The notes: a model not told the origin generated them from the letters alone. A stretch of 64,000 bases of DNA from Brevibacterium gallinarum (GCF_014836885.1 NZ_JACSPY010000006.1:1-64000), one strand, 5' to 3'; positions 52,357-61,348 are shown, counted from the first letter of the stretch. Numbers and translations are program-made.

Positions 52357-53103
52357 ATGGCCGAAGTCCCAGCCCTGCGCCGCGCGGTCGCAATCCTGCG
52401 CGCGCTGGCCGGATCGAACCGGCCGGTCACCGCAGGTGCGATGGCGCGCTCGCTGTCGATCCCGCGCTCGTCGATCTACGAGATCCTCTCGGTGCTCGAA
52501 GAGCTCGGGCTGGTGACGAAGACCGGCGGCGGGTACATGCTCGGCGCCGGCGTGTCCGAACTCGGCAGCGCCTATGTGCGGGCCAATCCGCTGCAGCGGC
52601 TGTCGGCCCCGATCGTGCGCCAGCTGGCCGAGGCGACCCGCGGGACTGCGCAGCTGGCGGTGCTGCGCGGCTGGGAGACCGTCTACGTGCTCAAGGAGCA
52701 GTCGGTCGAATCCGTGGCCGTCATCACCGCCACCGGCGTGCGGATGCCGGCCTACCTGACCGCCACCGGCCGGGCGATCATGTCCGCGCTGCCCAAACGC
52801 GATGTGCTCGCGCTGCTGAGCGGCGAGGACGTCTTCGTCTCCCGCACCGGTGCCGGGCCCACCTCGATGCGGCAGCTGCTCGGCCAGCTCGCCCAGACCC
52901 GCCAGCAGGGCTTTGCGCTCGAACGCGGGGAGATCACCCCGGGCGTGTGCACGATCGCCGCGCCGGTATTCGATGTGCTCGACCGGCCGGTCGCCGGCGT
53001 CGGGGTCAGCATCCCGGATGATGAGCAGAGCGATGCGCGGTTACGCGAGGTCACCGACCGTGTCAAGGCCGCAGCCGATACGATCACCTCACGGCTGCGC
53101 TGA
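52357..53103 (+). CDS. IclR-family regulator of the hut operon
   Basis: 248-aa protein. Winged helix at residues 5-65 (RRAVAILRALAGSNRPVTAG, SIPRSSIYEILSVLEELGLV), effector domain 75-248 (YLTATGRAIMSALPK, GVCTIAAPVFDV). The ATG overlaps the hutF stop region, so it is translated with the operon. It is the obvious candidate to bind the palindromes before hutU (33012) and hutI (46735), probably with urocanate or another intermediate as inducer; that is inference. Confidence 0.85.
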   Translation: MAEVPALRRAVAILRALAGSNRPVTAGAMARSLSIPRSSIYEILSVLEELGLVTKTGGGYMLGAGVSELGSAYVRANPLQRLSAPIVRQLAEATRGTAQLAVLRGWETVYVLKEQSVESVAVITATGVRMPAYLTATGRAIMSALPKRDVLALLSGEDVFVSRTGAGPTSMRQLLGQLAQTRQQGFALERGEITPGVCTIAAPVFDVLDRPVAGVGVSIPDDEQSDARLREVTDRVKAAADTITSRLR

Positions 53104-53347
53104 CACGCCGACTGCAGGGCCGGCGTCACCTGCTGACCAGGGCGGACGCGTGTTCATTCCGATTCTCGGTTGGCCTAAGGTGGCGTTGGCGAACCGTGTG
53201 AAGACGCTCAGAGACCCCGCTTCCGGGTGGAGCTGACAGCAGGCGCGTGCTTAGCGTGTGAGACGTCGGACACCCCGGGCCGCGAACCCGGGTTCCCCAG
53301 TTCGGCGCGCACAGCTGATCCCCCACCCCTCAAGGAGCTGTTTCCCG
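53104..53347. other. Structured leader upstream of the peptidase gene
   Basis: 244 bp without a gene, GC-rich and self-complementary in several places (for example CCCGGG-N7-CCCGGG at about 53275-53295). In other actinobacteria wall hydrolases are often preceded by a c-di-AMP riboswitch. I could not match its consensus and only note that the leader is long and structured. Confidence 0.25.
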
Positions 53348-54223
53348 ATGCGAGCTCATGCAGCACGCACCCACCGCACACCCATCGCCGCTGCAGCTGG
53401 CACCGCCGCAGCCGTGCTCCTCGGAGCCGGACTCGCCGCGACCGCCTCGCAGCCGGCAACGGCCGCCACCACCGTCGACATGGAGAAGGTCGTGCTGGCA
53501 GCCCAGCTCGACCCCGCCAAGAACGGCACCGACCCGACCGACGGGGCCGCCGCCTCGGTCAAGGCCGTCGAACAGGCGCTCGCCGATGCCAAGCACCTCG
53601 ACGCCAAGCACGTCGACGGGCACTTCGGCTCGGCGACCGTCACCGCCTACTCCGCCTGGCAGAAGTCCCAGGGCGCCTCCGGGGAGGCCGCCAACGGGCT
53701 GCCCGGCACCGGCACTATGAAGAAGCTCGGTGAGAAGGGCGGATTCGCCGTCACGAACACCATCGACCTCGGCAAGCGCACCACCGTCGACGGGCAGACG
53801 CTCAACCAGCGCACCGCCGACATGCTGGCCGAAGCCGAGAAGATCTCCGGCGTCGACCTGCACCTGACCCAGGGCTCCTACGAGGCCGACGGCGCCGACG
53901 CGTCCGCCGGCACGCATGACGGCGGGGGTGCGCTCGACGCCGCGACGAAGAACCTGTCGACAGACGACCGCGCCAAGGCCGTCACGGCGCTGCGCCAGGT
54001 CGGCTTCGCCGCCTGGGACCGCACCGGCGTCGGCACCTTCGACCCGCACATCCACGCCGTCGCGATCTCCGACACCGACCTCGACTCCTCGGTGTGGAAG
54101 AAGGACCGCAACCGGCAGATCTTCGACTACTACAACGGTATGGACGGGCTGACCAAGCACGGCCCGGACAACGGACCGAACGTCGCCAAGCAGACCTGGG
54201 AGGAGTACCAGCGCAGCAGCTGA
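53348..54223 (+). CDS. Secreted peptidoglycan-binding / DD-carboxypeptidase-like protein
   Basis: 291 aa. Signal peptide with Ala-rich core (AAAGTAAAVLLGAGLAATAS), cut near 41. Residues 55-120 form a peptidoglycan-binding fold (HVDGHFGSATVTAYSAWQKS). Residues 135-280 resemble M15-type DD-peptidases, with a His and Asp in AGTHDGGGALD and a HIHAV zinc motif. Acts outside the cell on wall peptides. AAGGAG precedes the ATG. Directly followed by an M23 peptidase. Confidence 0.82.
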   Translation: MRAHAARTHRTPIAAAAGTAAAVLLGAGLAATASQPATAATTVDMEKVVLAAQLDPAKNGTDPTDGAAASVKAVEQALADAKHLDAKHVDGHFGSATVTAYSAWQKSQGASGEAANGLPGTGTMKKLGEKGGFAVTNTIDLGKRTTVDGQTLNQRTADMLAEAEKISGVDLHLTQGSYEADGADASAGTHDGGGALDAATKNLSTDDRAKAVTALRQVGFAAWDRTGVGTFDPHIHAVAISDTDLDSSVWKKDRNRQIFDYYNGMDGLTKHGPDNGPNVAKQTWEEYQRSS

Positions 54224-54270
54224 CCAGCACGCACCCCGACACCGAACTCTGATCTCGAAGGAGACACCTG

Positions 54271-54876
54271 ATGAATCCCCGCACCCAGCACACCCGCATC
54301 CCGCTGACCCGCCGCCTCGCGCTCGGCACCGGCGCACTCGCCGCTGCCGCCGCCATGTTCGGCGGCTTGGCCCCAGCCGCGCAGGCAGCCCCGGACGCCG
54401 CGCCCGAGGCGGTGGCCGCCGGACCGAGCTTCCAGGTCCCGTTCCCCTGCGGCGAGTCGTGGACGGCCGCGACGTGGAAGGGACACAACCCGGCCAAGTC
54501 GGTCGACTTCCAGCACAGCCCGGCCGAGGGCTGGAAGGTGTTCGCCTCCGCCAAGGGCACCGTGAGCAAGGTCCGCGATCTGGGCAACACCTCGTACGGC
54601 AAGTACATCGAGATCGACCACGGCAACGGCTGGAAGACCCTGTACGCGCACCTGAAGTCCTTCGAGGTCTCCGAAGGCGACACCGTCGATGCGAAGACGT
54701 TCATCGGCCGCGTTGGCAACACCGGCGGCTCGCAGGGCGCCCACCTGCACTACGAGCAGAAGCACAACGGCGCTGTGCAGGAGTCGAACTTCGCCAGCGG
54801 CAAGCCGATCTACCCATACGGCAAGAAGAGCCTCGAGCGCACCGACCAGTGCCCCTCGGACCCCGGCCAGCAGTGA
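54271..54876 (+). CDS. Secreted M23-family metallopeptidase
   Basis: 201 aa. The N-terminus has a twin-arginine-like signal (LTRRLALGTGALAAAAAMF), so Tat export is possible. The M23 domain has GHNPAKSVDFQ (first His and Asp) and the HLHYEQ zinc motif, with TLYAHLK between. It cuts peptidoglycan cross-bridges. CGAGGCGGTGG at 54400-54415 encodes PEAVA between signal and domain. AAGGAG lies before the ATG. It shares its orientation and probably a transcript with the peptidase upstream. Confidence 0.85.
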   Translation: MNPRTQHTRIPLTRRLALGTGALAAAAAMFGGLAPAAQAAPDAAPEAVAAGPSFQVPFPCGESWTAATWKGHNPAKSVDFQHSPAEGWKVFASAKGTVSKVRDLGNTSYGKYIEIDHGNGWKTLYAHLKSFEVSEGDTVDAKTFIGRVGNTGGSQGAHLHYEQKHNGAVQESNFASGKPIYPYGKKSLERTDQCPSDPGQQ

Positions 54877-54894
54877 CCGCTGCTGAATCCGCGT

Positions 54895-54924
54895 CAGCGC
54901 CCCGGCTGCGAAGCCGGGGCGCTG
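54895..54924 (+). terminator. 13-bp hairpin after the M23 peptidase
   Basis: CAGCGCCCCGGCT pairs perfectly with AGCCGGGGCGCTG around a GCGA tetraloop. No U-tract. Confidence 0.7.
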
Positions 54925-55031
54925 TCCGCTGTGCGGGCGCAGAAGTATCGCCCCGGCCTGCGCGCATTGCCGGACAGGTGCCGGCTCGATAGCGTGACAG
55001 ATACCACCCCCACCAGCTCACAAGGAGAGCC

Positions 55032-55847
55032 ATGAGCACGCAGCGCACCGTCGTCATCACCGGATCAGCCTCAGGAATCGGAGCCGCGACAGCGCAGCTG
55101 GCGCGCGAGCAGGGGGACCGGGTCATCGGCGTCGATCTGCGCGATGCCGATGTCATCGCGGATCTCAGCACGCCGGAGGGCCGGACCCAGGCTGCCGAAC
55201 AGGCGGTCGCGGCAGCTGACGGACGCATCGACGCCGTCATCGCCTGCGCCGGCATCGCCGCACCGATTCCCAAGACGCTGTCGATCAACTACTTCGGCGT
55301 CGTCGAACTCCTCCAAGCCCTCCGCCCGACCCTGGCGGAATCCGCAGCGCCGCGCGTCGTCGCGGTCAGCTCGATGGCCTCGCTGCAGCCAGCGCCTGCC
55401 GAGCTCGTCGAGGCGCTGCTCGCCGGCGACGAGGCGCTCGCCCTCGAACGGGCCGAGGCCTACACCAGCCAGGATCAGCAGACCGCCTACGCCGTCTACC
55501 CGGCATCGAAGCGCGCCCTGTCGCGGTGGCTGCGCCGCGCCTCTGTCACCGACGAGTGGGCAGGGGCCGGGATCCCGCTCAACGCGGTGGCGCCCGGAAC
55601 CGTGCTCACCCCGATGACGAAGGAGCTGCTGGCCACCGAGGAGAGCCGCGCGTTCGTCGACCAGTCTGTGCCGATGCCGCTGAACTACCATCAGCCGCCG
55701 GAGTCGGTGGCCACCCTGCTGCTGTTCCTCGCCAGCCCCGCGACGACCCACACGACCGGGCAGACGGTCTACTGCGACGGCGGTGCCGATGCGGTGCTGC
55801 GCGGTGATGACATCTGGTCGTGGAACGACCCGCAGTCCCAGCGCTGA
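55032..55847 (+). CDS. Short-chain dehydrogenase/reductase
   Basis: 271-aa SDR. Cofactor motif VVITGSASGIGAAT near residues 7-20, acidic VDLRDAD, NYFGV in the active-site region, and the catalytic Tyr-x3-Lys in YAVYPASKRALSRW. The short gap after the Asp-containing strand and the overall layout resemble 3-alpha-hydroxysteroid dehydrogenase/carbonyl reductases, but substrate is unknown. AAGGAG precedes the ATG. It is convergent with moeA. Confidence 0.88.
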   Translation: MSTQRTVVITGSASGIGAATAQLAREQGDRVIGVDLRDADVIADLSTPEGRTQAAEQAVAAADGRIDAVIACAGIAAPIPKTLSINYFGVVELLQALRPTLAESAAPRVVAVSSMASLQPAPAELVEALLAGDEALALERAEAYTSQDQQTAYAVYPASKRALSRWLRRASVTDEWAGAGIPLNAVAPGTVLTPMTKELLATEESRAFVDQSVPMPLNYHQPPESVATLLLFLASPATTHTTGQTVYCDGGADAVLRGDDIWSWNDPQSQR

Positions 55848-55866
55848 GGGCAGCGAAGCCGAACCC

Positions 55867-57099
55867 TCACCGCTGCGGCCACGGCAGGTCGAGCACCTGA
55901 GCCTGCTCGCCGGCGCACAGACCCGCAGTCGGCACGGTGAGGAACCCGTCAGCCTCGGTGAGTCCGCGCAGCATGTTCGACCCGCGGGCATCGCAGGGCT
56001 CCCAACGGCCGCCGTCACGCTGGCGGGCCGGCATGAGTGTGCTCACGCGCACCGGCCGCACCTCGACGGCAGCCTCCACCGAACGCGCCGGGCGCAGCGG
56101 GCTGCCGAGCATCCCGCACAGCAGCGGTTCGACGACGACGCGCATCGCCGTCATCGCCGCCAGCGGATTGCCCGGCAGCCCGACATGCCAGGCCCCCGGG
56201 TGCCCACCGAGCTGCGCGAACGTCGTCGGATGTCCTGGCCGCATCGCCAGCTCCGGGAACAGCAGCTCACTGGCCAAGCGTGCTGACTCCCGCCTGACGT
56301 GGTCGGCATCCGAATGTCCGGTCCCGCCGGTGGTGAGCACGACATCCGCGGCCGCCAGCGCCTCGCGGAGGGCGACCCGGGTCGCCTGCGCATCGTCAGC
56401 GATCCGCCGCACGTCGATCACGTCTCCGCCCAGGCCTGCCACGAGTCCCGGCAGCGCCGGTCCGAAGGTGTCGCGCACCTGCCCGGGTGCTGGCTGACCT
56501 GCGGTGATGACCTCGTCTCCGGTCATCAGCAGCGCCACCCGCGGCCGCCTGCGCACCGGCAGCGCATCGAGTCCGGCAACGGCCGCATAGGCCAGATCGG
56601 CCGGTGAGAGCACCCGCCCGCCTTCCAGCAGCACCTCACCGGCGCGGGTCTCCCGGCCGGCTCGCCGGATGTTGCGCGCCGGCGCCAGATCCGTTGCCGG
56701 GGCATCAGCGCGCAGCCGCAGCCCGGTCTGTCCGGCCGCGTCGGCTCCCATCGCCTCGGCGTGTTCGCAGCGCACGATGCTCGTGGTGCCTGCCGGCACC
56801 GCGCCGCCGGTGAGGATCGGCCGCGCCCACCCAGCCGTCAGCGGACGGGCGCCGGATGCGGCGTGGGCATCCGCTCCCGAGGCGGTGCTCGCCTCGAGCT
56901 GCCAAGGAGGTGGGCCGGACACGGCGAAACCGTCCATCGCCGAGGAGTCGAAATGCGGGATCGCGCGGCCGGCTGTCAGCGTGTGAGCGAGCACCCGGCC
57001 CAGGCACGCAGGCAGCGGCTGCGCTGCGGTCGGCTGGAGTGTCGAGGCACCGGCACTGGCGGCGATGGTGATCGCCTCGGCCCAGTCGGGGTGGGTCAT
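55867..57099 (-). CDS. moeA: Molybdopterin molybdotransferase MoeA (copy 1)
   Basis: 410 aa. MoeA order: HFDSSAMDGFAV near residue 50, PILTGGAVPAGT, VALLMTGDEV, VLTTGGTGHSDADHV and GLPGNPLAAM. It inserts molybdate into adenylylated molybdopterin. One of two moeA genes here; copies often differ in metal or target preference. The ATG at 57099 has GAGAAT 6 bp upstream and no ribosome site. The palindromic repeat at 56874-56898 encodes ASTASG in domain 1. Confidence 0.92.
   Translation of the reverse strand: MTHPDWAEAITIAASAGASTLQPTAAQPLPACLGRVLAHTLTAGRAIPHFDSSAMDGFAVSGPPPWQLEASTASGADAHAASGARPLTAGWARPILTGGAVPAGTTSIVRCEHAEAMGADAAGQTGLRLRADAPATDLAPARNIRRAGRETRAGEVLLEGGRVLSPADLAYAAVAGLDALPVRRRPRVALLMTGDEVITAGQPAPGQVRDTFGPALPGLVAGLGGDVIDVRRIADDAQATRVALREALAAADVVLTTGGTGHSDADHVRRESARLASELLFPELAMRPGHPTTFAQLGGHPGAWHVGLPGNPLAAMTAMRVVVEPLLCGMLGSPLRPARSVEAAVEVRPVRVSTLMPARQRDGGRWEPCDARGSNMLRGLTEADGFLTVPTAGLCAGEQAQVLDLPWPQR
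56874..56898. repeat. Copy of the dispersed palindromic repeat in moeA
   Basis: CTCCCGAGGCGGTGCTCGCC then TCGAG; GAGGCG-GTGCT-CGCCTC forms a perfect hairpin. Confidence 0.55.
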
Positions 57100-57151
57100 G
57101 GTGTCATTCTCACATGACCCCGGCCGGCCGCACATGATCCCGGCCAGCGCC

Positions 57152-57760
57152 TCAGCCGGGCAGCCCCCATTGTGCCGCCTGCTGCTGCCACTGCTCGACG
57201 GTGCCGCCGTCGGCGTAGAAGTTCAGCTCGTAGGCGATCCTGCCGTCGATCGCCTCACGGATGAGATCGGCGTGCCCGGCGTGCCGGGCGATCTCGGTGA
57301 TGATGTGGTGGATCACCCAGCGGTTGCTGAATGAGTCGACGTCAGGCAGATAGGCCGGGTGCGGATTCGGCACGCGGGCGTCGAGATCGAGCTCGGAGAC
57401 GACCTCGGCGATCTCATCGATGCGCCCGTCGACGATGCCCAGCAGCCGCTGCAGATCCGGCTCAGCCGGCACCTCGGCTCCGGTGTGCATCATCGACAGG
57501 CCGATCTGCGCGCCGATCTGCGGGTACTCGCTGTCGGCGATGAGCGCTGGGGCGCGTCGTGCGGCGGTCAGCCAGCCGTGGATGACCTGCGCGCCGTGGG
57601 CGAGCAGTCCTGCGATCGACAGGCGGCTCGGCAGCGGGGTCGCGCATGCCTGCTCCCAGCTGAGGTTCCATGCGGTGCTGCGCAGCTGGCGTGTCTGCTG
57701 CTGGGCGACGGTGATGAGGGCGTCGCGTTCGTCGGTGACGGAGGGCGTGAAGAAGGGCAT
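57152..57760 (-). CDS. DinB/DUF664-type metal-binding protein
   Basis: 202 aa with the DinB four-helix pattern: His in LLAHGAQVIHGWL, His-His in RWVIHHIITEIARHAGHADL, the triad typical of DinB/YfiT proteins. Relatives are thiol-dependent (mycothiol or bacillithiol) transferases or stress proteins. AAGGAG lies 6 nt before the ATG at 57760. Divergent from the WYL regulator, which probably controls it. Confidence 0.85.
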   Translation of the reverse strand: MPFFTPSVTDERDALITVAQQQTRQLRSTAWNLSWEQACATPLPSRLSIAGLLAHGAQVIHGWLTAARRAPALIADSEYPQIGAQIGLSMMHTGAEVPAEPDLQRLLGIVDGRIDEIAEVVSELDLDARVPNPHPAYLPDVDSFSNRWVIHHIITEIARHAGHADLIREAIDGRIAYELNFYADGGTVEQWQQQAAQWGLPG

Positions 57761-57904
57761 GAGAACTCCTTGTCTCTGACCTGGCCGGAGGGCCGTGCGC
57801 CCCAGGGCTGCGCTGCGGTTGCGGCGGGCCCTGCCGGTCAGGTGGTGCCAGCATGACGCTGGATCCGGACATTTTCTGACCGCATCAGCATTAGGCTTGC
57901 TGGT

Positions 57905-58912
57905 ATGTCCCGGCGGACGGATGAGCACACGCTCGAGCTGCTCGGCCTGCTGGCCAGCGGCCGGGCGCTCACGAGTGCCGAATTGGCCGCTCGGCTACAC
58001 ACGTCTGAGCGTTCGGTCCGCCGTGATATCGCCTATCTGCGCGAGCACGGCTATCGCATCGACGCCGCACGTGGGCCCGGTGGCGGGTACGTCAGTCCTG
58101 GGGGAGTGGTGCTCCCGCCGCTGCAGTACACCGCCGATGAGGCCTTCGCTCTGGCACTGGCGCTGCGCTCACTCACCAGCCTCGGCGTGCACGAACAGGC
58201 CGGGGCTGTCGGCACGGCAGCGGCCAAACTCGCAGCAGTGCTGCCCGGCCCGCTGGCCGCCGAAGTCGACCGGGCCGCAACCGCGATCCACGCGGCTGCC
58301 GGCAATGAGCCTCAGGTGCCGCTGGCCAGGATCGCCGGGCTCGCCCGCGCCATCGCCGCCGGATGCCTCGCCGACATCCGCCACGCCCGAGGCGAGACCA
58401 CCGTGATGCGCCGCGTCGAACCCTATGCACTCGTCGTCTTCGGCAGCCACTGGTACCTCGTCGCCCACCGGCACGACACCGCCCCGGCTGACACCGGGCA
58501 GCCGGTCGACGGCTGGCGGACCTACCGGCTCGACCGCATCACCGAGGTCCATCAGACGACCTTCGGCTTCACTCCGCGCAGCAGTGCACCAGCGGCGACC
58601 GACCCGGTCGCGTTCGTCCGCCAGCAGGTGACGGCCGCGGTCTACGCGGTCATGGTCACCGCAGTCGTCGAGGCGCCTGCTGCCGAGATCTCCGAGAGGT
58701 TTCCGGGCCGGTCCGGCACCGTCGAACCGATCGATGATGCCCGCTGCCGCGTGAGCATCGGCGCCGGCACCGGGAGTCTGCGGTGGCTGCTGCTCCACCT
58801 GCTCAGCCTCGACGTGCCCTTCACCATCACCGACCCGCCGGAAGCCCGCACTGAACTCGCGCAGCTGTCCGATCTGGCCGCAGCCGCAGCCAGAGCTACC
58901 GCCCCACGCTGA
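57905..58912 (+). CDS. WYL-domain transcriptional regulator (YafY-like)
   Basis: 335 aa. DeoR-type helix-turn-helix at residues 8-60 (LLASGRALTSAELAARLHTS, ERSVRRDIAYLREHGY), followed by DAARGPGGGY, a WYL domain (VEPYALVVFGSHWYLVAHRH) and a WCX-like C-terminus. TAGGCT ends 7 bp before the ATG, no ribosome site. Reads away from the DinB-like gene; likely a local repressor or activator whose ligand is unknown. Confidence 0.87.
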   Translation: MSRRTDEHTLELLGLLASGRALTSAELAARLHTSERSVRRDIAYLREHGYRIDAARGPGGGYVSPGGVVLPPLQYTADEAFALALALRSLTSLGVHEQAGAVGTAAAKLAAVLPGPLAAEVDRAATAIHAAAGNEPQVPLARIAGLARAIAAGCLADIRHARGETTVMRRVEPYALVVFGSHWYLVAHRHDTAPADTGQPVDGWRTYRLDRITEVHQTTFGFTPRSSAPAATDPVAFVRQQVTAAVYAVMVTAVVEAPAAEISERFPGRSGTVEPIDDARCRVSIGAGTGSLRWLLLHLLSLDVPFTITDPPEARTELAQLSDLAAAAARATAPR

Positions 58913-58933
58913 AACTCCGCATAGACTCGGCGC

Positions 58934-59218
58934 ATGCTCGGCACCTTCGACTCTCCATCCCCACTCGGCATCGGCCTCGCCATCGTCGTGGGCGTTGGTG
59001 CGGTCGTCATCCACGTCTGTCTCACGCGCCGCAACCCCTGGTGGCTCGGCGCGATCATGCCCGTCGCCTGGGTTCTCGGGGCAGCCGCCATCGCAGCGAC
59101 CCGGAGCACAGCGCTGGCCGACCTGCGCGATGACGCGATCATCGTGGTCATGCTTCTGTTCCTCTGGTGGGTGAACGGCGATGCGCGAGCGCGCCGGCGC
59201 CGGTCTCCGGCAGACTGA
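58934..59218 (+). CDS. Small three-helix membrane protein
   Basis: 94 aa with hydrophobic segments at about 12-29 (IGLAIVVGVGAVVIHVCL), 36-55 (WWLGAIMPVAWVLGAAAIAA) and 69-80 (IIVVMLLFLWWV), then RARRRRS. Function unknown. TAGACT ends 6 bp before the ATG, so probably leaderless and independent of the upstream regulator, which stops 21 bp earlier. Confidence 0.7.
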   Translation: MLGTFDSPSPLGIGLAIVVGVGAVVIHVCLTRRNPWWLGAIMPVAWVLGAAAIAATRSTALADLRDDAIIVVMLLFLWWVNGDARARRRRSPAD

Positions 59219-59239
59219 GACCCGCGTCGGAGCGACGTC

Positions 59240-59412
59240 AGTGCTGGCAGCGGGTATCCTCATCAGGGCGAACCTCACGACTGGTGGGTGGGACGAACAT
59301 CGGGGCGGGCTTCCTCTATCCTGCAGGTTCAGGAATGTGCGCCGTGGCCGTCCTGGTCGCCGCGATCGCCCGCGCCCAGATGGTTCTCCGCCGCCGCAGG
59401 CAACATCCGTGA
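59240..59412 (+). pseudogene. Frameshifted fragment of a paralogue of the 59528 membrane protein
   Basis: Reads LAAGILIRANLTTGG in one frame and GGTNIGAGFLYPAG then CAVAVLVAAIARA in the next. This matches AGAIFLKQNLTGGG, GPNIGAGG and LSCAVAWLISFRSA of the intact gene at 59528-59956. The N-terminal part is missing. A short moaD-end copy follows directly. Confidence 0.55.
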
Positions 59413-59416
59413 CCCC

Positions 59417-59451
59417 TCACCCGCCAGCGAACGGCGGCAGCACATCGACGC
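59417..59451 (-). pseudogene. Duplicated 3' end of moaD
   Basis: On the minus strand these 35 bp encode RVDVLPPFAGG and a stop, matching the last codons of moaD (59907-59941) at 31 of 35 positions. There is no moaD gene upstream of it, so it is a leftover of recombination. Confidence 0.65.
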
Positions 59452-59527
59452 GCGGCCCCATCATGCAGGCGCGTGCAGCTGGAGGGATCTGTCCTACTGT
59501 GAGGGAGACGAAAAACTGGAGCGGAAA

Positions 59528-59956
59528 ATGAACGTGCATTCCCCCATCGCGGCATTCAGTTCCGCCCTCGCAGGTGTGTTCTTCGCCGTGGTCGCAGTCT
59601 CCGCCTGGTGTGATCTCCTGTACGGGAACCCGCTGATTCTCGTGCAGCTGTCTGCGGCGAGTGCCGCCTGGCTGTGCGGCATGATCGCTGTGGTTCGGGC
59701 GCCGATCTCGAAAGAGGGACGGTGGCTGACCGCCATCCTCTTCACACTGGCTGCAGGCCTTCAGTGCACAGCCGGAGCCATCTTCCTCAAACAGAACCTG
59801 ACTGGCGGCGGGCCGAATATCGGCGCTGGTGGAGCCGATCTCATCGGCTCGGTCCTGTGCACTCTCTCCTGTGCTGTTGCGTGGCTGATTTCCTTCCGTT
59901 CAGCAGTCACCCGCCGGCAAACGGCGGCAACACATCGACCCGCTGACCAGGGTTGA
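59528..59956 (+). CDS. Small four-helix membrane protein
   Basis: 142 aa with four hydrophobic segments (AGVFFAVVAVSAWC, AASAAWLCGMIAVV, AILFTLAAGLQCTAGAIF, SVLCTLSCAVAWLISF). Function unknown. GGAG lies before the ATG at 59528. Its last 50 bp overlap the end of moaD on the other strand, so its C-terminus (RRQTAATHRPADQG) is dictated by moaD codons. A broken paralogue lies upstream at 59240-59412. Confidence 0.7.
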   Translation: MNVHSPIAAFSSALAGVFFAVVAVSAWCDLLYGNPLILVQLSAASAAWLCGMIAVVRAPISKEGRWLTAILFTLAAGLQCTAGAIFLKQNLTGGGPNIGAGGADLIGSVLCTLSCAVAWLISFRSAVTRRQTAATHRPADQG

Positions 59957-60221
59957 TGAGCGTTCCCTCGAGCACGACGAACCCGTCGACGAAGCTCGAG
60001 CTCTCCGCCAGCACCGTCTTGAGTGCCGGCTCCCCAGCCGGCGGATCCGGGTGCCGTTCGGCCAGCAGCTCGAAGAGCTGCGCCTCGCTCACCGGCTCAG
60101 CCAGCGGCACCTGCTCCTCGGCGATCCCACCGGCGGCAGCCCGGGCGGCGGCGAAGTACCGGACGGTGACCTCCCAGCCGTCCCCCGCCTCGGGCGCGGT
60201 GTGCTGCTGATCCATCCTCAC
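59907..60221 (-). CDS. moaD: Molybdopterin synthase small subunit MoaD
   Basis: 104-aa ubiquitin-fold sulfur carrier ending in the essential Gly-Gly (DVLPPFAGG). Typical core EVTVRYFAAARAAAG near residue 17. The GTG at 60221 overlaps the moaA stop by 4 nt; the ATG at 60215 is the alternative. An Ala-Pro-Glu-Ala N-terminal insertion derives from the dispersed repeat. The 3' end overlaps the membrane-protein gene. Confidence 0.88.
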   Translation of the reverse strand: MRMDQQHTAPEAGDGWEVTVRYFAAARAAAGGIAEEQVPLAEPVSEAQLFELLAERHPDPPAGEPALKTVLAESSSFVDGFVVLEGTLINPGQRVDVLPPFAGG

Positions 60222-61348
60222 CCTCCGATCGCGCTCATCGAGCGCTCCGGCTGCACGTACTCATCGCTGTCGAGGCCCGGCCGGCCCATCCCGTGGGCGC
60301 GCGGCTTGAGCCACATCGCCTGCCGCCACGCCTGCCCGACGGCGGCGTCATCGGCATCCGAGCGCAGCAGCAGCGAGAGGTCGAACTCCTCATGCGAGAA
60401 CAGGCACGAGCGGATCTTGCCCTCGGCGGTGATGCGGGTGCGCGTGCAGTCACTGCAGAACGGCTCGGTCACCGAGGCGATGATCCCCACCCGGCCCAGT
60501 GGTTCCCCAACCGTGCCCGAGGCGGTGGTTGCGTGCGGGTAGACCCGCCACCGCTGCGCTGGGGCGCCGGCGCGCGGGATGTCGTCGGCGATGAGATCCC
60601 AGTGTGCGCTCAGCTGGGTGCGGATCTCCTCGGCGGTGACCATGTTCGCCCGCGTCCAGCCGTGGTCGCCGTCGAGCGGCATCTGCTCGATGAACCGCAG
60701 CTCCAGCCCGCGGGCGAGTGCGAAGTCGAGCAGCTCTGCGGCCTGGTCGTCGTTGACCCCGCGCATGAGCACCGCGTTGATCTTCGCCGGTGACAGCCCG
60801 GCGGCCTGGGCCGCATCGATGCCGTCGAGCACCTGGGTGAGCCGGTCACGGCGGGCCAGCTTCGCGTAGGTGTCTGCGTCGATCGTGTCGAGGGAGATGT
60901 TGAGCCGCGACAGCCCGGCTTCGGCGAGCTTCGCTGCGCGGGCGGCTAAGCCGATGCCGTTGGTGGTGATGGCGATCGGCAGCGCGGCGTGTTCGGCGCG
61001 GATGCCGGCGATGATCGCCTCCAGGTCGGGCCGGATGAGCGGTTCGCCGCCGGTCAGCCGCAGCTGGGTGACCCCGAGGTCGCGCACGGCGATGCGCACA
61101 AGACGCACCACCTCGGCGGCGGTGAGCAGGCTCTCCTGCGGCATCCAGTTCATGCCCTCAGCAGGCATGCAGTAGGTGCAGCGCAGATTGCATTTGTCTG
61201 TCAGGGACACGCGCAGGTCGGTGCCGGCCCGGCCGAACTGATCGAGCAGCGGCCCGGAGGCAGGGGCATCGGCGGCCCGGCGGGCCAGCGACGCGGCGAC
61301 GCTGCCGGCAGTGGGCCTGACGGTGGGAAGTCCCAGCTCAACAGACAT
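60218..61348 (-). CDS. moaA: GTP 3',8-cyclase MoaA
   Basis: 376-aa radical SAM enzyme that starts molybdenum cofactor synthesis from GTP. N-terminal cluster DKCNLRCTYCMPAEGMNWM, TGGEPLIRPDL, and the C-terminal cluster FCSDCTRTRITAEGKIRSC; it ends GG as required for activity. An insertion YPHATTASGTVGEPLGRVG before the C-terminal cluster contains the repeat at 60513-60530. TAGACT ends 6 bp before the ATG. Confidence 0.95.
   Translation of the reverse strand: MSVELGLPTVRPTAGSVAASLARRAADAPASGPLLDQFGRAGTDLRVSLTDKCNLRCTYCMPAEGMNWMPQESLLTAAEVVRLVRIAVRDLGVTQLRLTGGEPLIRPDLEAIIAGIRAEHAALPIAITTNGIGLAARAAKLAEAGLSRLNISLDTIDADTYAKLARRDRLTQVLDGIDAAQAAGLSPAKINAVLMRGVNDDQAAELLDFALARGLELRFIEQMPLDGDHGWTRANMVTAEEIRTQLSAHWDLIADDIPRAGAPAQRWRVYPHATTASGTVGEPLGRVGIIASVTEPFCSDCTRTRITAEGKIRSCLFSHEEFDLSLLLRSDADDAAVGQAWRQAMWLKPRAHGMGRPGLDSDEYVQPERSMSAIGG

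Noticed and set aside
53104..53347. c-di-AMP (ydaO-type) riboswitch before the wall peptidase
   Set aside because: Context would fit, but I could not match the conserved core with confidence; a covariance-model search is needed.
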